This document shows, in pieces, positions 55,233 through 64,000 of a stretch of DNA of 64,000 nt (position 1 is its first letter; every line of letters begins with the position of its first letter). The stretch is from Hyalella azteca (taxonomy: Eukaryota; Arthropoda; Malacostraca; Amphipoda; Hyalellidae): contig NW_025931881.1 in NCBI RefSeq assembly GCF_000764305.2, positions 1-64,000 of the forward strand, given 5' to 3'. Both the position numbers and the translations under genes were made by a program. The notes under the pieces are model-generated. The model searched no databases. It saw only the letters and a list, made by a program, of their open reading frames with translations, and was not told where the DNA came from.

Positions 55233-56492
55233 AAAGGAGGCGCAAGAGACAAACCCCAAAATTACAGGCCGGTTACATTAACATCACACGTAATCAAAGT
55301 ATTTGAGAAGGTTGTTGCCAGAAGGTTGGTGCAGTACATAGAAGACGCTGACCTTTTCAACAGAAGACAACACGGTTTTAGACGAAATCGTTCCGGCTTG
55401 TCTCAGTTACTGGAGCATCACCACCAAATCCTGGCCATGCTGGAGGAGGGGGCCGGGGTGGACGTGGTGTATTTGGACTTCGCGAAAGCGATTGACAAAG
55501 TCGACCATGGGGTGCTCTTCAGAAAATTAAGACTGCTGGGAGTCGGAGGTGAATTGCTGGCATGGATCCACAGCTTCCTAACAGAAAGACTACAAGCTGT
55601 AGTTGTTGGAGGCTCGAGATCGAGCGTGGCTAAGGATGAGGTACAGAGGAACCGGAAGAGCTGGAATGGATCACCGCTACCTGGCACCTGACAACTCGGA
55701 AATCGAAGAGAAGCGACTCGTTCGCGATCTAGGAGTATTGATGAACAATTAGGTCAATTTTGGTGATCACATATACCGGCAATAACCGCAAAAGGTAGAC
55801 AACAGATGGGGTGGATCTGGCGGACGTTCAGAACGAGAGAAGCGGAACCGATGATCACACTCTTCAGAGCACTTGTCATACCTATCCTTGAATACTGCTG
55901 CCAGCTCTGGACTCCGTTCACACTAGGCGCAATACGGCAACTGGAAGGAGTCCAACGAACCTTTACATCCAGGATCAGAGGGATGGAGAATTTTAACTAC
56001 TGGGAGAGGTTACAGCGACTGAGTCTGTACTCACTGTAGAGGAGACGGGCGAGGTATGTCATTCTGTACACATGGAAAATGATAACCGGAATGGTGCCAA
56101 TCTTCGAGAGCGAGACCTTCAAGATTCAGAAATATCACAACGAGAGAAGGGGGAGACTGTGCAAGATCCTTCCCCTGCGTAACAGATCCGCAGTCAGATT
56201 TCAATCCCTGCGAGAAGGATCACTCTCCGTGGCAGGACCAAGGCTGTTCAACGCCCTACCAAGGGATTTAAGAGAGGAGGAGTTCACCCTGGAGACCTTC
56301 AAGAGACAGCTAGACGTGTTACTGAGCACAATCCCAGATCGACCTCCCCTGCAACACTACCAGCGGCGAGAAGCAAGCAACAGCATCGTGCATCAGGTGG
56401 CCCAAATGAGGGCGGATGAACGATAATCAGAGGCGGCGATCCATCGTGGCCTGGGACTGCTATGTCCCAAACAAATACTAAGGATACTAAGG
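55233..56492 (+). mobile_element. CR1/L2-like LINE fragment, internally deleted
   Basis: Frame 55224-55691 holds the RT boxes PQNYRPVTLTSHVIKVFEKV, QHGFRRNRS and DVVYLDFAKAIDKVDH (the usual F before DKVDH is I). The frame then shifts and jumps past the region with the catalytic ADD to DLGVLMN. 55806-56039 carries the thumb-like region (LEYCCQLWTPF), and 56079-56426 the C-terminus (AGPRLFNALPRDLREE). It ends in two copies of atactaagga, a CR1-like tail. The host flanks rejoin as gtttaac | aacattat, so it landed inside duplication copy 3. Confidence 0.85.
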
Positions 56493-57794
56493 AACATTAT
56501 TTTTAATTTCTGTGTTGATCTAATTTAGGCATTAAAGCTTTTTCAAATCGAATATAACATTTTTTCAATCTTGAGAAATTGTCCAAACCTGAAACTGTTT
56601 TAGCTAGAGCGGTAGATGAAGGCTCACGTTTTGGTAAAGATTTCAGATGCTATGCCCGTTTCGGAAAAAGTTCTGAGAAAAAATGAAGAAGTTTTGTTAT
56701 AATGGCCTGCACTAGATATGTTGATGTTGAAAAGTTATATTACAAAACGTTAAACGGCAACATATTATCTGCTTTCCAACATTGTTAACGTTGATACATA
56801 AGACTTCATGCCCGTACGTTATATACTGCTGGTGATGAAGCTATCATTCACAAGGGAAACTACATTTGATGTAGTTGCAGACCTGCAGAGCTGAGGTGCC
56901 GTGAGATCTGCGAGGCATCGAAGTCTACTTCATGGCAGGGACTTCGAGCGTAGGATGGAGGGGCTCTTGAAGTGCGGCGTCACGAGGTTCCCGCAGGAGA
57001 GAACAGGTCCTTCTAAAGCTGACTGACGTGGAGACGTTCAGCTCTCCTGTGTTCCTCTTCAGTATAACTCTGTAGCAGTCACGTGACAGAGTTGGTGAAC
57101 AACCGTCAGTAGTTGGTGCTCCCAGCATCCGTACTTGTCTTCAGGAATTAACGTTGCGTGACGGTTGAGCGCTCTGATCGATGAGGTCACAAGCATCAGT
57201 GCGGCTGTGGCCATTAAATGCTTCATCAAAGATGGTTTGATAACAGTCGTGATATTGTTCATTATTCTCTAAAAAGTAAGTGACGATTCACGCATCCACC
57301 TGTCACGTCATTGAATGAATGTCAACTGTCTGGGCCTGCCTCCTTCCCCATATCCATCACGTATGCATTACATTTGTCATTTTTAAAATTTTGTTCGTGC
57401 AAATGAAGAACGCAATTAAAGCGCAGAAGACAACGAATAAGACGGAGAAGCATTATAGTCTATTAATTTCTCCAACGTGATTAACTGTGCGGTAATTCCA
57501 GTTCTACATATATGCTGCTTTATGTTGATCTTAAAGCTCTTGTTTGGAAATATCGACCTTAAGAAATAATAAGTGTTAACTGTGACTCAGTATGTAATAT
57601 TATTATGTATATATATCGATTCTACTACCTTACATATATGAATGACCTAATTCCAGTAATTGAATTTAATGATGCTCAGTTAACCAATTAGTTTCTGTTA
57701 ATACAAATGTTCGCAATAATATGAGCCATTCGACACAGCAGGGAGATACGACTCGGCAACACAACTAATTTGTTCTTGAAACGAAGGAACAATA

Positions 57795-58385
57795 ATAAAA
57801 CACCGACTTGGCAACTCGAATCATTTATTTTTTAAACGAAAGAACAATAATAAAGCCTCGACTTGGCAACTCGAATCATTTATTCCTGAAACGAAAAAAC
57901 AATCATAAAGCCTCGACTTGGCAACTCGAATCATTAGCTTTTAACGAAAGGACAATAGTAAAGCCTCGACTTGGCAACTCGAATCATTTATTCCTGAAAC
58001 GAAAAAACAATAATAAAGTCTCGACTTGACAACTCCAATCATTTATTATTGAAACGAAAGAACAATAATAAAGCCTCGACTTGGCAAATCGAATCATTTA
58101 TTCTTGAAACGAAAGAACAATAATACAGCCTCGACCTGGCAAATCAAATCATTTATTATTGAAACGAAAGAACAATATTAAAGCCTCGACTTGGCAAATC
58201 AAATCATTTATTTTTGAAACGAAAGAACAACAATAAAGCCTCGACTTGGAAACTCGAATCATTTATTTTTTAAACGAAAGAACAATAATACAGCCTCGAC
58301 TCGGCAACTCGAATCATTTATTATTGAAACGAAAGAACAATATTAAAGCCTCGACTTGGCAACTCGAATCCTTTATTCATGAAAC
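57795..58385 (-). repeat. 55-bp minisatellite
   Basis: About eleven units of 55 bases (cttggcaactcgaatcattt...). Shorter versions lie at the matching place in copies 1 (20815-21050) and 2 (32195-32390). Confidence 0.93.
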
Positions 58386-59385
58386 AAATGAAGAGCAATG
58401 ATGCAAATTGAAGCACGAATAATGTAATCATAACAATAATCGATAGGTTACACACTATATTAGTGAATAATTCATGAAGGCAATAGCGAGCACTCACGCA
58501 CTCGCCGCTGGTGCATCACTGCCCTGCTGCATTGCTGCACTGTTAATATATTAATATTATATAACAGGCTAATCAGGCGAGTAAATCATTGCAGTGAAGA
58601 TGCAATCAATAACGAGGCGCCTCCACGCGGCAAACTGGACACGTAACATGGATACGGGCGTGCCATGCTTATCCGTTGGCATGGCTTGGCAGGCGAGCAA
58701 TAAAGCTCACGAGGCCTTCCAGCCTGGAGAACAAACTTGGAACTCTAAACTAATTTAGACATATCAAAACAATCCTAAATAGTCAAGACAACTAGGGAAT
58801 GCAGCACCTGAAGTGGCATTTTATCATCAATCATAGTCATTGGCATGGAAAGCATGGAACCCTCAAGCGAAAAGTTCAGCTACATTATGATGACTAACTG
58901 CTTTCAACGTCACAGGACAGCTGGCATACACAAACAACCCACGGATTCAGCAGGATATGACGGTCAGTCCGCCCCTTTATAACGCTGGGTTCCAGCAATG
59001 CAGGAACTCCAGAACCGGCGCCACTTCTCGTTCGCTGGTCCACGTCGCGGACAGGAAGTCACAGGTCGTCGCAGATGCGCAGACGGCGCCAGCCCGCACT
59101 GTAGATAAGAAATGAACGTCACTGCGACGACCCGCGCGCCGTGAAAACATTGAATGTAAATTAACTCACTGCGCATCGCCTCTAAAGAAGCCTTACGTAG
59201 CCCTACATCAGGCATGAGGAAGCAACGTGCGCCTTCAATACCTTACAGTTTTAGGCTTCAAATTTAACGTCCATCCTGTTGTATAATTTACTGAAGCTGT
59301 CCTAACCCCCACCATCCCCCACTACAGCCCTCCCAACCCCACACCATCCCCCACTACAGCCCCCTCCTCCCAACCCCACACATCC

Positions 59386-59515
59386 TCACTCGTCGATGTC
59401 GCTGCGCGTGGCGCCCGCGTCGCTGGTCCTTATCCCCTCCTGGTGCAGGCGCGCCAGCAGCCGTCGCTCCTCCTTTGCGCTCAGCTCTTCCGTAGCCAGG
59501 CAAATGGCCTCGTAC
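59386..59515 (-). CDS. Exon D3, terminal exon of the inverted cassette
   Basis: On the - strand the acceptor tattgtatcgcag precedes 59515, and the frame reads R-YEAICLATEELSAKEERRL, then HQEGIRTSDAGATRSDIDE, with TGA at 59388-59386. It differs from D2 mainly in the first dozen residues; the C-terminus is almost identical. Phase 2 in, as in D2. It is followed by the same G-rich minisatellite. Confidence 0.82.
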
Positions 59516-60316
59516 CTGCGATACAATATAATAACAATAAATAAATGGATAAATTAATTCTACTGATTGCTAGAAGGGATAATACTTCGCATAATATTAT
59601 GCCAGCAGCAAATTCACTAAGAAAATGAATGGATCAAATTGTCCAAATAACGGCCCACTTTATTACACTCAGCACGATGATTCACGCAAGGGCACAAGTT
59701 GAGCGTATAAGGGCTATTTGGACCCTCTCATTCCTCTTAATAATGTTTCCCAGTATCCCCGCGTGGGGAAATAAGGAGTCACTCCCCCGCTCCTCCGGCA
59801 ACTCTGCGGCTTCCGTGCTCCCAGGGCGCGACAAGGCGGAAATGCAGCGACGTCAACATGATATTGTTGCTGCGTTTAGCGGACAATCATGATGGCCGCT
59901 GTCAATAATTGTTAATTGAATGGAATCAATTACATATAAATGTTACGCGCCTATTTATTCGTAACTGCATATACTATTTAACCTGTCGCAGCATCAATGG
60001 CGGGCGAACAATATTGTTAGTTATGAGTCCTCACGTTCCTTATAACAAATATAGCCCACCGTTACCTTGCACTAGTATTATTAACAAGCTATATAATACT
60101 TCTGTTTATTGTGTCGGGCGCAAATTGTTTCACAGTAATGGGTCTCCCGGCAACAAATGACGACCTTTCGTCTGCCATCAACCTGCCACGGAACTAAAAT
60201 ACCAGCAATAATAATCAATGCATTTTGCGGTGCTTATGTGAACAGAATATTATTTTGTATTGTAAGTTCGATGGACTGATAACCTTAGGCCCACATCAGG
60301 CAACTACACAACTGAC

Positions 60317-60464
60317 CTCTTACTGCTGGGTGCATAAGCCTGCACCGTCTGGGCCACAGCCTCCCAGCTCCCCGCCGTCGATCCCAAAACAAACAGCCGG
60401 GGAGGAGGCGTGTCTGGTAGTGGCACTGCTGACACGGCAGTGTCATTCACTGGCGTATAAACGT
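60317..60464 (-). CDS. Exon C3 of the inverted cassette
   Basis: The - strand acceptor tttctcccaacag precedes 60464; the donor is AG|GTCAGT. The frame reads VYTPVNDTAVSAVPLPDTPP, LFVLGSTAGSWEAVAQTVQ, PSSKR. Length 148 equals C2. Spliced behind X3 the split codon becomes AAC, giving NDL-N-VYTPV without a stop. Conservation with C2 in one frame only supports coding. Confidence 0.82.
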
Positions 60465-60539
60465 CTGTTGGGAGAAAGAAATGAAGTTTACTGGTCAATC
60501 TCAATTATTTTTTCGTGAGTTCCAACGAACGCTGTCTCC

Positions 60540-61115
60540 AGCAGAGCAGCACGTGTAGCTAGAGTAGCACGGGTGTTGCTAGAGCAGCACGGGTGTTGCT
60601 AGAGCAGCACGGTTGCTGCTAGAGTAGCACGTGTGTTGCTAGAGCAGCACGGTTGCTGCTAGAGTAGCACGTGTGTTTTTAGAGCAGCACGGGTGTTGCT
60701 AGAGCAGCACGGGTGTTGCTAGAGCAGCACAAGTGTTGATAGAGCAGAACGGTTGTTGCTAGAGCAGCACAAGTGTTGCTAGAACAGAACGGTTGTTGTT
60801 ACGGCAGCACGAGTGTTACTATAGAGCAGCACGGGTGTTGTCAGAGCAGCACGAGTGTTGCTAGAGCAGCACGAGTGTTGCTAGAACAGAACGGTTGTTG
60901 CTAGAGCAGCACGAATGTTGCTAGAGCAGCACGGGTGTTGCTAGAGCAGCACGAGTGTTACTAGAGCAGCACGGGTGTTGTCAGAGCAGCACTAGTGTTG
61001 CTAGAGCAGAACGGCTGTTGCTAGAGCAGAACGGTAGTTGCTAGAGCAGTACGAGTGTTGCTAGAGCAGCACAAGTGTTGCTAGAGCAGCACGCTTGTCG
61101 CTAGAGCAGCATGCG
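60540..61115 (-). repeat. 20-bp minisatellite, inverted copy
   Basis: About twenty-eight units of the 20-bp repeat found at 17824-18112 (here gttgctagagcagcacgggt), twice as long as in the + strand locus. Confidence 0.93.
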
Positions 61116-61402
61116 TCGTCATCTTTCACAGCTGGAGCTGTTCGGGCTATCACGGACGCCAACGCCAATATATTATATATATAAGAAAATGACTAAATGA
61201 CTATACTTTATTATAATATAATTATAATAAAGTATAATTGAATTAATTTTGTAATTGTAGGTGAAGAAATTAGAGAACAATATTGCTAAAATGCAAAATA
61301 ACAATAACTTTTATAATGTGAAATTCCGAACCCAACGCGCCACCCGCAAGTATCAATGATACTCCAAACAATGACACTGATATTCCCGCTGGTAATACTG
61401 AC

Positions 61403-61548
61403 TGAGGTCATTATATTTTCCCCGCAGGGCGCTGAGGTCCAGCGGAGCCTCGAGGCGGATGAACAGCCAAGCTGAGGCCGCGACGGCTGCCAGAGCCGCG
61501 ACGCCTGCAGCCGTCCTGATGCCGCCCTCGAAACGCTCAACTCTGCAC
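61403..61548 (-). CDS. Exon X3 of the inverted cassette (hydrophobic helix exon)
   Basis: On the - strand the acceptor is cttcctgcag (61558-61549) and the donor CTC A|GTCAGT at 61402. The 146-base exon starts with one base of a split codon and reads CRVERFEGGIRTAAGVA, a run of small hydrophobic residues ending SAWLFIRL, then EAPLDLSALRGKYNDL. Phases 2 in and 1 out link B3 to C3 exactly. It is homologous to X1. The + strand also has a good-looking acceptor (ttttccccgcag at 61436) but its frame shows no homology to anything else, so I prefer the - strand reading. No counterpart is left in cassette 2. Confidence 0.75.
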
Positions 61549-62149
61549 CTGCAGGAAGTTCATAATATTCCTGATGTTGGACCAAACACAAGAAAACACG
61601 CGAGCTTTGCAACTCCGCCGCACGGGAGCCGCGTGCGGCAAGGCCGACAAACATCCAGACACAAAACATTCTGTTCAACAAAAATTAAAAATGCTGAAAA
61701 TAGTGCTAGTAAATAATTATTTCAAAATTTTTATGCAATTTTTAACTTATAATTAGTTAAAATTGGAATAATAATGTATATAATGAAAAAAGTATTATAA
61801 ATTAAAAGCGCTGTAATTTAATCCAGTTACATAAAATTAATTTTGATGTCAACAGCACAAGGTAATTGAATTGAGCCTAAAAACTATTTAAAAGGAAGCA
61901 GTCCTGTTTCACTCATACTATCGTCACATTAATAATATTAAATTAATATATTATTATTAAACTAAGGATTCCACATTATTACTCCATCATCGTAATAATA
62001 ATATTTTATTAGCATGCTAGGTAAATGAATGATACGTAACGTTATTATCATAGTATTATGATGATTATAAAGACATTATTATGGCTTTAAATGAGATTCC
62101 CGACGAACCTATATAAAGATCGCTATGTTGCCTCGAGACTCCATCAAAT

Positions 62150-62715
62150 ATCACATACATAACCATTGATGCATCAAGCTCATCCAACACCACATGCATG
62201 ACCATTGATGGCGTCTAGCTCATCCAACACCACATGCAGGACCATTGATAACATCAAACTCATCCAACACCACAGGCATGACCATTGATAACATTAAACT
62301 CATCCAACACCATAGGCATGACCATTGATAGCATTAAACTCATCCAACACCACATGCATGACCATTGATAACATTAAACTCGTCCAACACCACATGCATG
62401 ACCATTGATAACAACATTAGACTCTTCAAACACCACATGCATGACCATTGATAACATTAAGCTCATCGAACACCACATGCATGCATGGCCATTGATAACA
62501 TTAGACTCATCCAACACCACATGCATGACCATTGATAACATTAAACTCATCCAACACCACATGCATGACTATTGATAACATTAAACTCATCCAACACCAC
62601 ATGCATGACCATTGATAACATTAAACTCATCCAACACCACATGCATGACCATTGATAACATTAAACTCATCCAACACCTCATGCATGACCATTGATAACA
62701 TTAAACTCAATACGT
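62150..62715 (-). repeat. 40-bp minisatellite, inverted copy
   Basis: About fourteen units of the 40-bp repeat seen at 17570-17822, in the matching intron of the inverted cassette. Confidence 0.93.
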
Positions 62716-62755
62716 TAATCATGCATGGCGGGAAGCGGAAGAGTTGACGCCTCAC

Positions 62756-62960
62756 CTGCTGCCGACCAGCTGCTGAAGGAGGTCGTCGCAGGGCAGGAAC
62801 TCTGAGCCCAGGACTGGAAGATGGAGCCACAAGTCCCCGCGGTGGTGCCGGGTAATCTGCTGCCACGCGGGAGTCCCCAGAACTTCCGGTGACGCCTCCA
62901 CCGTCACCATGACGTCACCAGCATAAGGCAGCATCAGGGCAACCGCCTCCAGGTCTCGGC
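62756..62960 (-). CDS. Exon B3 of the inverted cassette
   Basis: The - strand acceptor gtatccaccag precedes 62960 and the donor is AG|GTGAGG at 62755. It reads GRDLEAVALMLPYAGDVMV, then TVEASPEVLGTPAWQQI, and ends GSEFLPCDDLLQQLVGS. It is 205 bases, one codon longer than B2. Phases 1 in and 2 out are as in B1 and B2. Confidence 0.85.
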
Positions 62961-63156
62961 CTGGTGGATACGCGCTTGTAAGAAGTTGCTCTGTACTTTA
63001 TTTCATGCCTGCTAACGAAACAAATAATTTTTCATAATAAATAACAGTCAGCTGACTCACATCTAAAATTCCTCTGACTTACGTCTGACTTTTCGTATGC
63101 TGAACTACGTTCATCTAACAGGTTCGTTTAAATGCACAAACAAGCGCGCATCTCAC

Positions 63157-63422
63157 CGCACGTTATTCTGAACTTCCTGTCTTCCGCCCTGGTCGCCTGC
63201 GCGGCTGTGATGGCGAGCCTCGCCTCGTGGGGGCGGCACAGCAGCGCCTCCCGCCAGTCCTGCGCTGAGGCGCCCGCTTCATTCATGGCGAGCTGCACTG
63301 CTGGCCACTGCGCCTCGAAGTCCTCAGCTTTGATGGACTGCAGTCGTGTGAGGACTTGGCCTACGGCCTCCACAATCCTGTGAGTGAAAGAGACTTGAAG
63401 CAGTCCGCTCAACTCTGATGAG
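63157..63422 (-). CDS. Exon A3 of the inverted cassette
   Basis: The - strand acceptor cttgccaag precedes 63422; the donor is G|GTGAGA at 63156. It reads SSELSGLLQVSFTHRIVEAV, then EAGASAQDWREALLC and DRKFRITC, with the same length (266) and phases as A2 and about 85% protein identity. Similarity to the + strand locus continues only some 60 bases upstream, so any earlier exons of this gene copy would lie beyond the right end of the window. Confidence 0.82.
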
Positions 63423-63479
63423 CTTGGCAAGACTTGCATTGCCTATCCAAGACTTGTTTATGTTTTACATTATATAAAT

Positions 63480-64000
63480 CAACGAACGATTTAAGTCTCA
63501 TCAACACAAAACGTAAGAAACTCGAAATTTTTAGGAAAAATAAACAAAGAAAGCGATTTTCTGAATAAATTCCCAATGTATTTACGAAATTAAAATACAC
63601 AATTCTGCTCCGCAATAATTCAAGTTATGTAGTCAAAACTAGTTGGATAAAAAAAACTAAAACTCTAAAAGATTCTAAAATAATATAATATCCCATGACG
63701 CGAAATAACCCTGCATGATGCAAAAAACTATGAAAATGCTGCATAAGTTTTACGTTCATTAAGAACGTTTAAAAACTGGAATAATTGCGAATAACAAAAT
63801 GTCAAATTAAAGAAAATGTCAAATTAAATAAACTGTTGCATCTATGATCGACTGGTTTTTAAGCCACGAATACGTTAGTTTTTGTGAACATTTAAAACAA
63901 AATTCAATAAAATTCTTTTTAGGGTGTGAAGCTAAAAAATTCTGCTTATTACAATTAAACAATTGCGTTAAAGCCACGATGAGCACAATGTGAAAGAAAA
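63480..64000. other. No gene recognised at the right edge
   Basis: AT-rich sequence upstream (on the - strand) of exon A3. I found no E-like or other exon here; it is probably intron of the inverted gene copy. Confidence 0.4.

Larger units (their letters stand above)
54824..59385 (-). repeat. Segmental duplication block, copy 3 (inverted)
   Basis: Reverse-complement copy of the block that follows exon D2. Reading on the - strand from exon D3: a short G-rich minisatellite, unique part, a long array of 55-bp units (57795-58385, about eleven), then the AT-rich part, which is interrupted by a LINE and ends at 54824. The 1.5 kb distal part present in copies 1 and 2 is missing. A stretch at about 57062-57660 has no counterpart and is probably an insertion. 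Confidence 0.8.

Noticed and set aside
61436..61720. + strand exon after the acceptor ttttccccgcag
   Set aside because: The overlapping - strand reading (X3) has homology to X1 and correct phases; the + reading has neither.

Overview
This is eukaryotic nuclear DNA, very probably from an arthropod and most likely a crustacean. The support is spliced genes with GT/AG introns, TTAGG-like runs, tRNA-derived SINEs, APE-type LINE, Penelope-like and hAT-like elements, and a heavy load of minisatellites. No bacterial or viral genome organisation is seen. Gene density is low; most of the window is repeats and old segmental duplications.

The main content is a gene on the + strand from about 7.0 to 19.3 kb. 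A single 1.9 kb exon (7021-8940) encodes an N-terminal HEPN-like domain with an RN-x3-H motif, then a NACHT NTPase with Walker A, Walker B and TTRP. It is followed by small exons that I resolved by homology and intron phase into a repeating cassette, A-B-X-C, closed by a linker exon (E) or a terminal exon (D). Cassette 1 is A1 (9383-9593), B1 (10333-10549), X1 (12633-12781), C1 not found, E (16335-16385). Cassette 2 is A2 (16829-17094), B2 (17321-17522), X2 missing at a one-base N, C2 (18190-18337), D2 with the stop codon (19150-19282). A third, complete cassette A3-B3-X3-C3-D3 lies inverted on the - strand (63422 down to 59386). The architecture is NLR-like. The + strand gene carries an in-frame TAG at codon 50 and a one-base frameshift in A1, so it is either decaying, polymorphic or affected by assembly error.

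Layout: 1-7 kb holds a non-LTR retrotransposon (1270-3979, 14-bp target duplication, 2A-like motif, zinc finger, APE and RT remnants) and a composite SINE. 11-16 kb is satellite arrays, an assembly gap and a DNA transposon that splits a hairpin-forming 21-bp satellite. 19.3-23.7 kb, 30.9-35.1 kb and 54.8-59.4 kb (inverted) are three copies of one duplicated block that lies just 3' of exon D. Between the first two copies, 23653-29872 looks like a TIR-bounded insertion whose empty site is preserved at about 35107. 36-38.6 kb is satellites, a second gap and a long palindrome. 39-53 kb is old inverted and direct duplications, SINE and LINE remnants, and a hAT-like element broken by an exact Tn5/Nextera mate-pair junction adaptor at 47488-47525. 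55.2-56.5 kb is a second degenerate LINE. 59.4-63.4 kb is the inverted third cassette.

No decoding genes (rRNA, functional tRNA) or CRISPR arrays are seen. Exon boundaries are inferred by eye from splice consensus, phase and homology between the copies.
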